From NCBI GenBank assembly GCA_948434005.1, contig CAOJEH010000002.1:62001-126000 (forward strand): a DNA stretch of 64,000 bases. Direction: 5' to 3'. A model generated the notes under the pieces. It made no database searches. It was not told where the DNA came from and saw only the letters and a list, made by a program, of their open reading frames with translations. The DNA comes from an uncultured Mycoplasmatota bacterium. GTDB taxonomy: Bacteria; Bacillota_I; Bacilli_A; RF39; UBA660. How positions within the stretch are numbered: the stretch's first letter is position 1; every line of letters begins with the position of its first letter. Of the stretch, positions 35,555-44,603 are shown piece by piece. A program made the position numbers and the translations under genes.

Positions 35555-36922
35555 GTGAATCAAGTAGTTTTAGGTTCTAAACAAATGACATTTTTATTGA
35601 GATTACTGAATCCAAATGCAGATATTAGAGAAATTGATGCTAGTGTTAATTGTGGAGAAAATATGCTTTTTTCAAAAACACCGGGTGAGAAATTAATTCT
35701 TCCATTTGGATATCATTATACCAAAAAAGAGGGAATTACCAATAAGTGGGATGAAGAATATACACCAGGAGAATATTATACTACTTGCAAAGTATATTCT
35801 CATGAGCATGCAAAGAAGATGGGAAAACTACTAGAGCCAAAGCAATTAGTAATAGGTAATAAAAAAGAGAATCTAAGAATTAAAAAAGTTTATATATATG
35901 AAGAGTATAATAATAAAATTAAAACTAAAAAAGCTTTAGTTTGTTATATAAATAAATCTGCTCAAGGATATAAGATTGTAGATTATAAAGACTTTTGGGA
36001 TATATTAGTAGAACTAGAAAAACAATCAAAAAGAAAAATAGGCATAAAAGAAATATTAAAAGATAAAAGGATATCAACAAACACACCAAAATCATCAGTA
36101 GATAAAATTATAAAATCTATAGTCCCATTCGATATTGATGATTATTTGCAAGGAAAAAATACATATTTTAATTTTAGACCAAAAGCTTCTAAAATATTAG
36201 AAAACAACTATGTAATTGTGAAATCAAAATCACTAATGGGTAAAAGAAGAAATATAAATACAGACTCATCCTTAGTATTAACACATCCAATAGATAAAAA
36301 CATAAAACTTTTAGCTGTAGCAGATAGTGACCAAAATGAACTTAAAATAGTCGCTGCTAACGCTGCTACAGAATCATTAAAAGATTGGTTTAACAAACTA
36401 GAAGTTAATAGTTTAGAGAATACTCAAGAAATAATTAATAGGCTAGGAGAAAAAATATACAACATTAATTGTACTTTATATAACATAGGATATAAAAACA
36501 ATGTTGCTAATAAAATTGCAACCACTTTAACTGTTGCAATTATACTAAAAGAAGTAACTGTAGTAGCAAATATCGGTAGCTCTATGATATATAAAGTAAA
36601 AGATGGTATTTTAACACCGCTAAAAAATACAGACCAATTACCAGAAGATATAGTAAAAAAAGATAACACTAAAAAATTAGGAAAGCATGATGACTATAAC
36701 GTTTATATAGATAGTATTCCAAATGATAGTTATGATAAACTTCTATTATTAACAGATGGTATAACTTACTCACTTGAAAATAATGTTATAGAATCTATTG
36801 TAAATAAAACTAGAAAAAGTGATATAGCAAATGAACTAGTAGATAATGCTATAGGAAATTATGATGATAATACAAGTTATGGCAGTGATAATGCAACCGC
36901 TGTAGTTTATATAAAAAAATAG
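35555..36922 (+). CDS. PP2C-like protein with altered metal-binding motifs
   Basis: A 455-residue cytosolic protein starting with GTG after GGAAGTG. The first 200 residues are an uncharacterised basic domain. The C-terminal half (about 225-455) follows the order of a PP2C phosphatase: KRRNINTDSS (normally R..NEDs), KLLAVADSD (normally VaDGmGG), a helix, TTLTVAIIL, VVANIGSSMIY (normally GDSR), LLLLTDGI and SDNATAVVY (normally DNiT). The GMGG metal loop is replaced and the first Asp pattern is shifted, so metal-dependent phosphatase activity may be lost or changed while the fold is kept. A small, probably linked gene follows by 21 bases. Confidence 0.6.
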   Translation: MNQVVLGSKQMTFLLRLLNPNADIREIDASVNCGENMLFSKTPGEKLILPFGYHYTKKEGITNKWDEEYTPGEYYTTCKVYSHEHAKKMGKLLEPKQLVIGNKKENLRIKKVYIYEEYNNKIKTKKALVCYINKSAQGYKIVDYKDFWDILVELEKQSKRKIGIKEILKDKRISTNTPKSSVDKIIKSIVPFDIDDYLQGKNTYFNFRPKASKILENNYVIVKSKSLMGKRRNINTDSSLVLTHPIDKNIKLLAVADSDQNELKIVAANAATESLKDWFNKLEVNSLENTQEIINRLGEKIYNINCTLYNIGYKNNVANKIATTLTVAIILKEVTVVANIGSSMIYKVKDGILTPLKNTDQLPEDIVKKDNTKKLGKHDDYNVYIDSIPNDSYDKLLLLTDGITYSLENNVIESIVNKTRKSDIANELVDNAIGNYDDNTSYGSDNATAVVYIKK

Positions 36923-36943
36923 TTTATTATTCAGGAGGTTATT

Positions 36944-37450
36944 ATGAAAATAAAGAATTTAAAGTTTACAATATCAGTTTATATGAATAGATTAGATATG
37001 TTCGTTGGAAAAGAGATAACTGAAAATCAATTAAGTGCAGGATTTAGTTATCATAAGACATATGAAAATGTTGGAAACAAAATATTAAAGACATATGAAC
37101 AAATACCTATTATATGTGAAGACATCCATTTATCAACTATAATAGACCCAAAAACAGGAGAAATTATATATGGTCCAGGAAGTGTATTAGAAGATTATAA
37201 TAAAAAGTTTTTTGGTTTTGAACTAGACGAATCAGAATTTGAACTTTGTTATAAACCTTCACTTGGAGAAATAAGATACGGATATGAATACACAAAAGGC
37301 GGAACAAAATATACGAACAATACATTTACAACACAGCAAGAAAGAGATAAATCATGTTTAAATGAAACAGGTATTAATTTTGAATCAACTGATTATAGCG
37401 ATAGATTACACACTATTAAAGAAAGTAATAAAGAATATTCAAAAAAATGA
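36944..37450 (+). CDS. Orphan protein downstream of the PP2C-like gene
   Basis: A 168-residue protein with an AGGAGG site, 21 bases after the PP2C-like gene and with the terminator overlapping its stop. It is rich in Tyr, Lys and Glu, without a signal peptide or membrane helix. No family is recognised; possibly a partner or target of the preceding protein. Confidence 0.55.
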   Translation: MKIKNLKFTISVYMNRLDMFVGKEITENQLSAGFSYHKTYENVGNKILKTYEQIPIICEDIHLSTIIDPKTGEIIYGPGSVLEDYNKKFFGFELDESEFELCYKPSLGEIRYGYEYTKGGTKYTNNTFTTQQERDKSCLNETGINFESTDYSDRLHTIKESNKEYSKK

Positions 37451-37473
37451 AACTGTCAATTGACAGTTTTTAT
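37450..37473 (+). terminator. Intrinsic terminator
   Basis: A palindromic hairpin AAACTGTC / GACAGTTT with an AATT loop, followed by TTTATT; it overlaps the stop codon. Confidence 0.8.
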
Positions 37474-37568
37474 TATTAATTTAATTAATACAATATTTAT
37501 ATATAAATGTTGCATTATAGTGTGTTTTTATAAATTTTATGTTAAAATAATAATGAGGTGGACTTTAT

Positions 37569-37979
37569 ATGAAAAATAGAAGCGAACTAAGAGAAATAAT
37601 AATGAAAGTAATATATCAAATAAATATTTTAAAAAATTCAAATCTTGAGTATGATATAAATTCATTAATTAAAGAGCAGATAGAAGTAAAAAATGATTTT
37701 GTAGAAGAAACAATTAATGGCATTATCAAGTATCAAAGTAAAATTAATGAACTTGCAAATAAATATTTAGAAAATTGGACTATAGATAGATTAAATAAAG
37801 TTGATCAAGCTATATTATCAATCGGAATATATGAACTAATGTATACTAAAACCCCTTCAGTAGTATCTATAAATGAAGCTATAGAATTGTCTAAAAAATA
37901 TAGTGATTTAGATGTTACTAAAATGATAAATGGAGTACTTGATAATATATATCATAGTGGGTTAGAGCATGAACAATGA
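37569..37979 (+). CDS. nusB: NusB, transcription antitermination factor
   Basis: A 136-residue all-helical NusB protein. It binds boxA RNA with NusE and keeps RNA polymerase processive on rRNA operons. The signature pattern at the C-terminus is [32 protein letters not shown], followed by VNGVLDNI-like ([11 protein letters not shown]). It is encoded before xseA with an 11-base overlap, the common nusB-xseA-xseB order. Confidence 0.95.
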   Translation: MKNRSELREIIMKVIYQINILKNSNLEYDINSLIKEQIEVKNDFVEETINGIIKYQSKINELANKYLENWTIDRLNKVDQAILSIGIYELMYTKTPSVVSINEAIELSKKYSDLDVTKMINGVLDNIYHSGLEHEQ

Positions 37980-39225
37980 TAAATATATTACCGTAAGCAG
38001 GTTAACTAGATATATTAAATATAAGATTGATAATGATACTAATTTACAAGAAGTTTTCTTAAAAGGAGAAATTTCAAACTTCAAAGCTCATACTAGAGGG
38101 CACTATTATTTCACTTTAAAAGATGAAAATAGTAGGATAAATGCGATAATGTTTTCATCTCAAACTAAAAATATAAAATTTATACCAGAAGATGGAATGA
38201 AAGTATTAGTAACAGGAAAAATAAGTGTTTATGAAGCTAATGGTGGCTATCAAGTCTATGTATCTGATATGATTGAGGATGGAGTAGGGAATTTATATAT
38301 TGCTTATGAACAATTAAAAAAGAAATTAGAACAAGAAGGATTATTTGCAAAAGAAAAGAAAAAATCCATTCCAAAAATTCCTAAGAGAGTAGGAGTAATT
38401 ACTGCACCAACAGGGGCCGCTATTAGGGACATAATATCTACTATCAAAAGAAGATTCCCACTAACTGAAATTATTTTACTACCAGCACTTGTTCAAGGAG
38501 CTGAAGCTGCCCCATCAATATTAGAACAAATAAAAAGAGCAGAAGAATATAATCTAGATACATTAATAGTAGGTAGAGGTGGAGGAAGCATTGAAGATAT
38601 GTGGTGTTTCAATGATGAAGAAGTAGCATACGCTATCTATAACTGTAATATACCTATTATATCAGCTGTCGGTCATGAGATAGATTTTACGATTGCAGAC
38701 TTTGTCGCAGACTTAAGAGCACCAACACCAACAGGGGCCGCAGAACTAGCAGTACCAAACAGAATAGATGTAATAAATTATATTGACCAGTTAAATATCA
38801 GGAGCAAAAAAGTAATAAAAAACAAACTAGACTTTCTAAACCAAAGATTAACTGATGTTACAAATAAATATATCTTAAAAAATCCAATGAGTATTTATGA
38901 AATAAAAGAACAACAATTTTCAGGGATTATAGATAAACTAAAATATAGTATTACAAATATCTATAATCAAAAAGAAAGAAAATATCTAAATATTAAAAGT
39001 AGTTTCATTTTTAAAGAACCTACTAAGTTAATAGATAAAACTAAACAAAGATATTTACAAATAATATCTAAACTAGATGCTCTGTCACCACTATCTACAA
39101 TAAAAAGAGGATATAGCGTATTAAGAAAAGATAATAAAGTTATAACTTCTAAAAAAGATTTATCAAAAAAAGATAAAGTAGAGCTAGAATTAGTAGATGG
39201 AAAAGTAAATATGGAAGTAATATAG
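37969..39225 (+). CDS. xseA: XseA, exodeoxyribonuclease VII large subunit
   Basis: A 418-residue catalytic subunit of Exo VII, which degrades single-stranded DNA. The N-terminal OB fold contains [21 protein letters not shown]; the core has [23 protein letters not shown], and [22 protein letters not shown] and [23 protein letters not shown] supply the conserved active-site stretches. The C-terminal third is helical (coiled coil). Length matches the family. It overlaps nusB by 11 bases. Confidence 0.96.
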   Translation: MNNDKYITVSRLTRYIKYKIDNDTNLQEVFLKGEISNFKAHTRGHYYFTLKDENSRINAIMFSSQTKNIKFIPEDGMKVLVTGKISVYEANGGYQVYVSDMIEDGVGNLYIAYEQLKKKLEQEGLFAKEKKKSIPKIPKRVGVITAPTGAAIRDIISTIKRRFPLTEIILLPALVQGAEAAPSILEQIKRAEEYNLDTLIVGRGGGSIEDMWCFNDEEVAYAIYNCNIPIISAVGHEIDFTIADFVADLRAPTPTGAAELAVPNRIDVINYIDQLNIRSKKVIKNKLDFLNQRLTDVTNKYILKNPMSIYEIKEQQFSGIIDKLKYSITNIYNQKERKYLNIKSSFIFKEPTKLIDKTKQRYLQIISKLDALSPLSTIKRGYSVLRKDNKVITSKKDLSKKDKVELELVDGKVNMEVI

Positions 39226-39238
39226 AAAGGAATTAATT

Positions 39239-39466
39239 ATGGCTGAAAAAAAAGAAAAAAGTTTTGAAGAAAATTTAGAAAAATTAGAAAATATTGTTAA
39301 AAAATTAGAAAACGGAGATATCCCATTAGATGATGCAATTAATGAATTTAATGAAGCTATGAAGTTAGCAAAAATTTGTGATGATAAACTAAAAAGCGCA
39401 GAAGAATCTCTAACTAAAATAGTTAACCCAGATGGTTCTACAGAAGATTTTGAAATTAAAGACTAA
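39239..39466 (+). CDS. xseB: XseB, exodeoxyribonuclease VII small subunit
   Basis: A 75-residue helical protein, FEENLEKLENIVKKLENGDIPLDDAINEFNEA, the conserved core of XseB. It wraps around XseA to form the Exo VII holoenzyme. GAAAGGAA ribosome-binding site 13 bases after xseA, followed by a terminator that closes the nusB-xseAB unit. Confidence 0.95.
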   Translation: MAEKKEKSFEENLEKLENIVKKLENGDIPLDDAINEFNEAMKLAKICDDKLKSAEESLTKIVNPDGSTEDFEIKD

Positions 39467-39479
39467 AAGTCTTTTTTAT
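39458..39479 (+). terminator. Intrinsic terminator of nusB-xseA-xseB
   Basis: AAAGACT / AGTCTTT arms with an AAA loop, overlapping the xseB stop, followed by TTTATTT. Confidence 0.85.
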
Positions 39480-39529
39480 TTTACAATAATATGTTATTAT
39501 ATATGGAAAAAAGGGAAGAGGACGATATA

Positions 39530-40516
39530 ATGGATTCTGATAAGAAAATAGATGATATGTCTATCCAAGAACTATTAAATCTAATAAAAAAAGATCGTAT
39601 TCTAGCTATTAAACTAGAAGAACAAATAAATAAATTAAAAAATATAGTGAAAGAAGAAACTGTCCCCACGAAATCAAGAAAACCCATTCAACTAAACAGT
39701 TCCGAAATAATCAAAGAAGGAAATGAAGACGATGACGATATAGAATTTAAAAATGAAGTAGATTATTACTATTCATTAATAGATTTGGTGGAAGATACAT
39801 CTATTAATATAGATAGCATTATGACTAATTTACCATCAAAAAGTAAAGTAAACTATAGTAGTATAGTTTTAGGTATAAAATTAAGACTATTAAAAACTAT
39901 CAAGGAATATAAAGATATGATTCAGGAAGAAAGAGAAGAAATCAGTAATGACTTTTTGCGTGATATAAAAAAAGAGATAGTAGCTATCCAAACTAAAATA
40001 GATATGATTGGACAAGTAGAAAACGGTAAAACAGTTAATAATGTAATTGAGCCTGAAAGAAATAATTTATTCTTTTCTTTAACATCAAACGGTAATATTA
40101 CTGCTATAGACGATATAGTAAAAGATGTTCCCAAAGAAGCATATGGTGATTTTAAACTTTTATTTAACTCAATAATAGATGGAACATTTAAAGGAGTCAA
40201 AAGGTTTTCTGGTAATTACTATTATAGTTTTATGGCGGAAGTTATATATCACGAAGCTAGGGTTATCTTTGATAGAGTAGGTAAAAATGATTATGTAATA
40301 CTTGGTGCTTTTCTAAAAAAAACAACTACCGGGAAAAGTTATAAAGCTAATTTATTATCTGATGTAAACACATACTTATTATATAAAGAAAATATAGTTA
40401 ATAATTTAGACAACGAAGACTTCAGAAATCAAAATCATAAATATGAAGAGACACTATTTTCAATTTTAGATGGAAATAAAGAGAAGAGCAAACAATATAG
40501 AAAAGGGGAAGAATAA
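39530..40516 (+). CDS. Orphan cytosolic protein
   Basis: A 328-residue protein from the ATG after GAGGACGAT; the ATG at 39491 lies in promoter-like sequence. It has an acidic, probably coiled-coil N-terminus (about residues 10-60), a middle helical part and a C-terminal part with FSGNYYYSFMAEVIYHEARVIFDRVG. No catalytic motif is visible. Three bases separate it from the next large orphan, so the pair is one operon. Confidence 0.55.
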   Translation: MDSDKKIDDMSIQELLNLIKKDRILAIKLEEQINKLKNIVKEETVPTKSRKPIQLNSSEIIKEGNEDDDDIEFKNEVDYYYSLIDLVEDTSINIDSIMTNLPSKSKVNYSSIVLGIKLRLLKTIKEYKDMIQEEREEISNDFLRDIKKEIVAIQTKIDMIGQVENGKTVNNVIEPERNNLFFSLTSNGNITAIDDIVKDVPKEAYGDFKLLFNSIIDGTFKGVKRFSGNYYYSFMAEVIYHEARVIFDRVGKNDYVILGAFLKKTTTGKSYKANLLSDVNTYLLYKENIVNNLDNEDFRNQNHKYEETLFSILDGNKEKSKQYRKGEE

Positions 40517-40519
40517 ATA

Positions 40520-42367
40520 ATGAATTTTGAGGCTCAAATTGATAAATTAAAGAAAAAGTATGAAGAAATAGAACCATATAAAGAAGATAAAGATGAAGAA
40601 TTTATACTATTTAATAAATTATTAAATGAAAAGCAAGCTGAAGATTTACTTCATTATTGCAGTGAAGATTATATAATTGCATTATTTAGTGCAAATACAA
40701 ATATTGATTTTAATACCATTAAAAATGCAATACATAACAATATGAATTTATTTAAAAAAGGATATATGCCATTATATTCAATATCTTTTTCCATCGCAAT
40801 TTTAGTAGATAATATAGGCTGTGATAAATTAATAAAATCATTAAACAGTAGTGGTACTTCTATTGACTCCTCTTTAAAAAAGCACTTTTATAGAATAAAA
40901 AATGCAAAAAAGTGCTACGACAATATAGAAAATTTTATAAAACTATTCGATTTAGATATAAATAATGTATGTAAATGTTTAACCGCTTTAATTAATATGA
41001 AATCTTTAAGGAAGGATTTAAAATTTTATAATGGATGTACAAAGTTTGCCCATAAAGCCATACCAAACAAGAAAAAACGCGATGACTGTATAAAGAAAAT
41101 TAGAAATAATCAAAAAATAGATGATACAATCAAAAAGATAATAGAGCCTTATAAAGAGATTAAAAACTATGGCCATAATATAGCTAAACAAGCATCCTTA
41201 AAAGAAAAAAAATGTAGAAGAAAAATTGAAGCATATGCAAATATTATAGAATGGCTAACTCAAAATAAAGAAAGTAAAAAAATACACAATATCCCAAAAC
41301 AGTTATATAAAATAGATGAAGAACTGCAATTAGAAATATTAAGAGAAATTTGCAAACTAAATCAAAAATACTATAACAGTTTAGCAGAAGAATATAAAAA
41401 ACTATCAATTCAAAATAAGGAAAACATAGCTATAATATTTAGAAAATTTGGAATTCATATAAACGAAAATGAAATTGGCACTAATATAGATGTTAACAAT
41501 TTAGAAAATATATTATCTATGATAACTAAAATGAAGATAACAGATCAAAATCTAATTATAAAAGTAATTAATGAAACACCTCTAGAAAATATAGAAAAAT
41601 TATACGATTTATACCAAAGAGGTGCAATATCAACTAATTTTATTTCAAAAAACTTGGAATCTATTTTAGAAAGATTTTCTATTTTTATAAACAATATAAA
41701 TCTCATAAGTGATAATAATTTTTCTAATTCAAGTATAAAATCTATAGAAAGTGTGTTACTAGAAGATACTAGCAAATTAATAAGAAATTTTAACATATTA
41801 AAAGAATATAACTTATTTAATTCTAAAAAAATAGCTTCAAATCCAAACTTATTAGATGCAGATGACTTAAACATAAGAATAGATGCAGTCTTAGAGTTAG
41901 GATACGAATCTTATTTAATAGATAATCTATATTTGCTTAATTTAGATCCAACAATTTTTAAAAGATTAATTGTATTAAGAAGATTAAATATAGAACTTCA
42001 AAATCCTGAACAATTATACAATATATTAACTAATAGTAAATTCGTAGTGAAAGATGATGATTTAGATAACTATATTTATATTGAATCTATTCATAAAGAA
42101 GAATTAGAAGATTTATCTAAAGATGACTTTATGACTATGCTAGAAAGTTTTAAAAATACAGAGCGCACTTATAATTTTAACGGAGTTATTATTTCTAGTA
42201 ATAAAATAAAAAGAAATGTAAATAATATAGATAATATAGATAATGATATATTAAATAGTAAAGAACAAATAAATTCAATAATATCTAATAGTTATTTAGA
42301 TGATGTAGAATATACCAAAGTTATAAATTGCTTAACTGCCAAAAATAAGCAATTTAATAAATCATAA
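40520..42367 (+). CDS. Large orphan protein with helical repeats
   Basis: A 615-residue cytosolic, strongly helical, Asn/Lys/Ile-rich protein, three bases downstream of another orphan. A Cys/Lys-rich stretch lies at about residues 110-205 and repeated helical segments between about 280 and 520. I see no enzymatic motif. The long leucine-rich helices could be helical repeats (ARM/TPR-like), but no repeat unit is convincing. Composition is like its neighbours. Function unknown. Confidence 0.5.
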   Translation: MNFEAQIDKLKKKYEEIEPYKEDKDEEFILFNKLLNEKQAEDLLHYCSEDYIIALFSANTNIDFNTIKNAIHNNMNLFKKGYMPLYSISFSIAILVDNIGCDKLIKSLNSSGTSIDSSLKKHFYRIKNAKKCYDNIENFIKLFDLDINNVCKCLTALINMKSLRKDLKFYNGCTKFAHKAIPNKKKRDDCIKKIRNNQKIDDTIKKIIEPYKEIKNYGHNIAKQASLKEKKCRRKIEAYANIIEWLTQNKESKKIHNIPKQLYKIDEELQLEILREICKLNQKYYNSLAEEYKKLSIQNKENIAIIFRKFGIHINENEIGTNIDVNNLENILSMITKMKITDQNLIIKVINETPLENIEKLYDLYQRGAISTNFISKNLESILERFSIFINNINLISDNNFSNSSIKSIESVLLEDTSKLIRNFNILKEYNLFNSKKIASNPNLLDADDLNIRIDAVLELGYESYLIDNLYLLNLDPTIFKRLIVLRRLNIELQNPEQLYNILTNSKFVVKDDDLDNYIYIESIHKEELEDLSKDDFMTMLESFKNTERTYNFNGVIISSNKIKRNVNNIDNIDNDILNSKEQINSIISNSYLDDVEYTKVINCLTAKNKQFNKS

Positions 42368-42468
42368 GTATATAAAGAAAATATTATAATTGGTAATTTT
42401 TTAAAGATATATTTTTTTAAAATAAGAAGAAGATAATATTGTAGGAAGTTTTTAATGAGGTGATTTTT

Positions 42469-43452
42469 ATGAAAATTAAAAACAAACTACTAAAATTTAT
42501 TGCACTTCTTCTTTTTATTATACCACTAAATGTTTTTGCTTATTCATCTTATATAATTCCAGGTGGAGAAACTATAGGAATAGAAGTTAATTCGAAAGGA
42601 GTATTAGTAGTAGGATTTTATAAAGTAAATAACTCCTATATAGGACGTGAAGCTGGTTTTCAAGTTGGAGATAAAATAACTAAAATTGATAGTAAAGATG
42701 TTAACTCCATAGAAGAATTAATAGAAACCATTAATAATAAAGATACTAATACAGTAGATATAACTCTAGAAAGAAATAAAGAAATAAAAAATATTAAACT
42801 AGAATTAAAAAAAGATACAGATAATATTTTAAAAACTGGTTTATATGTAAAAGATGAAATAACAGGTATAGGAACACTTTCTTATATAGATCCAGATACA
42901 AAATTATTTGGAGCTTTAGGACATGAAATAATTGAAAAAACGACTGCAAAAAAATTTGACATAAAAGGTGGAATTATATTTGGAGCAGATGTAGTAAGTA
43001 TTGAAAAAAGTGGAAGTGGATCAGCTGGAGAAAAAAATGCTAGGTATGATAAAACTGAGGTGTTAGGAACCATTAACGGAAATGAAATTTCTGGAATATT
43101 TGGATCATATACTAGTGTAATTGATGAAAATAAAAAATTAGCTGTAGGTGAAGCTAAAGATATAAAAACAGGAAATGCTATAATAAAAACCGTAATAAAA
43201 GATAATAAAGTAGAAGATTTCAGCATTAATATTTTAAAAATTGAAGATGACAGTGATACAAAAAATATTTTATTTGAGGTGACTGACGAAAGACTTTTAA
43301 AGGCTACTGGAGGTATTGTTCAGGGAATGAGTGGTTCACCAATTATACAGGATAATAAAATAATAGGTGCAGTTACTCATGTAATAGTAAATGAACCTAC
43401 TAAAGGTTATGGTATCTTTATAACATCAATGTTAAAAGAAGGAGAAAATTAG
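42469..43452 (+). CDS. spoIVB: SpoIVB-like serine peptidase (family S55)
   Basis: A 327-residue SpoIVB-type protease. In B. subtilis it is secreted from the forespore and cleaves SpoIVFA to start pro-sigma-K processing. An N-terminal hydrophobic anchor lies at about residues 8-26, then a PDZ domain (REAGFQVGDKITKIDS at about 60-75), then the S55 peptidase part with the catalytic His in LFGALGHEI (about residue 150) and catalytic Ser in QGMSGSPI (about 288). All key residues are present. The start is the ATG after GAGGTGATT; the GTG at 42460 lies inside the ribosome-binding site. No spoIVFA/B or sigK gene is in the window. Confidence 0.93.
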   Translation: MKIKNKLLKFIALLLFIIPLNVFAYSSYIIPGGETIGIEVNSKGVLVVGFYKVNNSYIGREAGFQVGDKITKIDSKDVNSIEELIETINNKDTNTVDITLERNKEIKNIKLELKKDTDNILKTGLYVKDEITGIGTLSYIDPDTKLFGALGHEIIEKTTAKKFDIKGGIIFGADVVSIEKSGSGSAGEKNARYDKTEVLGTINGNEISGIFGSYTSVIDENKKLAVGEAKDIKTGNAIIKTVIKDNKVEDFSINILKIEDDSDTKNILFEVTDERLLKATGGIVQGMSGSPIIQDNKIIGAVTHVIVNEPTKGYGIFITSMLKEGEN

Positions 43453-43476
43453 GAAGAGAAGGTCTTCCTCTTTTTC
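43451..43476 (+). terminator. Intrinsic terminator of spoIVB
   Basis: AGGAAGA / TCTTCCT arms with a GAAGG loop and a following CTTTTT, overlapping the stop. Confidence 0.85.
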
Positions 43477-43533
43477 ATTTATATTTTTTCGTATAAAATA
43501 TAAATTAAATATAATACTAATAATGGTGATTAT

Positions 43534-44250
43534 ATGAATATTGATTATTTAGAAGCTTTTAATATTATACCTAGAAGTATAGGATCATTAATAGTATTAT
43601 TTCTTATTACAAAACTAATGGGTAAAAAGCAAGTATCTGAACTTAGTTTATTTGATTACGTTATCGGTATATCAATAGGTAATTTTACTGCAGAAATGGT
43701 AATGAATTTTGATTATCAATATATTAATGGAATAATTGCAATTTCATCTTTTGGTATAGTATCATATTTAGTATCGATTATTACTATGAAAAGCATCAAA
43801 TTAAGGCGTCTTTTAATAGGAGTACCTACAGTTATAATATCAGATGGCAAAATAAGTAGAGAAGCCTTAAAAAGCACCAAATTAGATATAAATGATTTAC
43901 TTGAACAATGTAGAACTATGGGATACTTTGATATAACACAAATAAGTTATGCTATATTAGAAGTAAATGGTAAAATGTCTATCTTACCAAAGAGTGATTA
44001 TCAAGTTCCTAATTTAGTAGATTTAAATATAAAAACAGAAAAAGCCTATCTATCAGCAAATATAATAATAGATGGTAAATTAATGGATGAAAATTTAAAA
44101 AATACAAATAAAAATGAAGAATGGTTAAAAAAAGAATTAAAAAAACAAGGTTATTCAAATTATAACAACATCTTATTAGCAACTCTAACTAATGGCAATC
44201 TAGCTGTATTTGAAAAAGATCATAAAGAAGCAAAAAAGGTATTAGAGTAA
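43534..44250 (+). CDS. DUF421 (YetF-like) membrane protein
   Basis: A 238-residue protein with three N-terminal membrane helices and a cytoplasmic DUF421 domain: GKKQVSELSLFDYVIGISIGN in the membrane part, and GKISREALKSTKLDINDLLEQCRTMGYFDITQISYAILEVNGKMSILPK in the cytosolic part is given here only as short stretches (SREALK, DLLEQCR, ILEVNGK). The fold is that of YetF/YrbG/SpoVAE-like proteins found in spore formers, and the function is unsettled. GGTGATTAT ribosome-binding site. It stands alone between spoIVB and the small-peptide locus. Confidence 0.9.
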   Translation: MNIDYLEAFNIIPRSIGSLIVLFLITKLMGKKQVSELSLFDYVIGISIGNFTAEMVMNFDYQYINGIIAISSFGIVSYLVSIITMKSIKLRRLLIGVPTVIISDGKISREALKSTKLDINDLLEQCRTMGYFDITQISYAILEVNGKMSILPKSDYQVPNLVDLNIKTEKAYLSANIIIDGKLMDENLKNTNKNEEWLKKELKKQGYSNYNNILLATLTNGNLAVFEKDHKEAKKVLE

Positions 44251-44286
44251 TACGTTTATAAAATTATTTTGTTCTTAATCTAAACA

Positions 44287-44295
44287 TGATATAAT
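44287..44295 (+). promoter_or_regulatory. Extended -10 promoter of candidate small RNA
   Basis: TGATATAAT, an extended -10 element with perfect TATAAT at 44290-44295, with only a weak -35. No coding sequence follows. Confidence 0.5.
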
Positions 44296-44301
44296 ATATT
44301 C

Positions 44302-44418
44302 AAAGAATTATAAGAAGTTATTAATTTAAAATATTTTCTTTCAAAATCACTTGAAAACATAGATAAATTCGATAATGATTTAGAATCATAAAAAAGGAAC
44401 CAATTGGTTCTTTTTATA
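44302..44418 (+). ncRNA. Candidate antisense small RNA facing a hydrophobic peptide gene
   Basis: A predicted transcript of about 115 bases from the extended -10 promoter to the terminator at 44391-44416. It contains TTCAAAATCACTT at 44340-44352, which resembles the plus-strand copy TTCAAAATATTCACCT at 44496-44511 lying across the peptide ribosome-binding site and start codon. The RNA could therefore pair with that region, with a 3-base bulge, as well as through the shared 3' end. Not tested; a prediction from sequence arrangement. Confidence 0.35.
44391..44416. terminator. Bidirectional terminator shared by the small RNA and peptide gene
   Basis: GAACC / GGTTC with AATT loop flanked by an A-run on one side and a T-run on the other, so it can work in either direction. 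Confidence 0.8.
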
Positions 44419-44500
44419 TATAAATTAATACACTAAAGAATGTAATTAACATAATAACTACTAAAATAATTGAAACTATCTTTATAACTTTTTTATTCAA
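44414..44500 (-). CDS. 28-residue hydrophobic peptide (toxin-like or DUF4044-like)
   Basis: Starts with TTG after a GAGGTGA site (six-base spacing) and reads MNKKVIKIV, then an uninterrupted hydrophobic stretch to the TAA at 44416-44414, which is a single membrane helix with a basic N-terminus. A promoter TTTACT / TATAAT with 17-base spacing lies upstream on the minus strand (about 44547-44519). The design matches type I toxins such as Fst, but small conserved membrane proteins (for example DUF4044) look alike. It has no acidic C-terminal tail as Fst has. Confidence 0.45.
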   Translation of the reverse strand: MNKKVIKIVSIILVVIMLITFFSVLIYI

Positions 44501-44603
44501 AATATTCACCTCTATATATAATTATAAATTAATTGTAGAAAAAAGTAAATCAATAATAATTCTAAATAAATCTATTACATAATATTATTTGATAGGTGAT
44601 ATT

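Larger units (their letters stand above)
44251..44588. other. Gene-poor stretch holding a candidate toxin/antisense-RNA locus
   Basis: No ORF of usual length lies here. On the plus strand there is an extended -10 promoter (44287-44295), a short transcript body and a terminator. On the minus strand a 28-codon hydrophobic ORF, with a GAGGTGA site, runs into the same terminator. Remaining sequence is AT-rich spacer with the spoIIM ribosome-binding site at the right edge. Confidence 0.6.
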
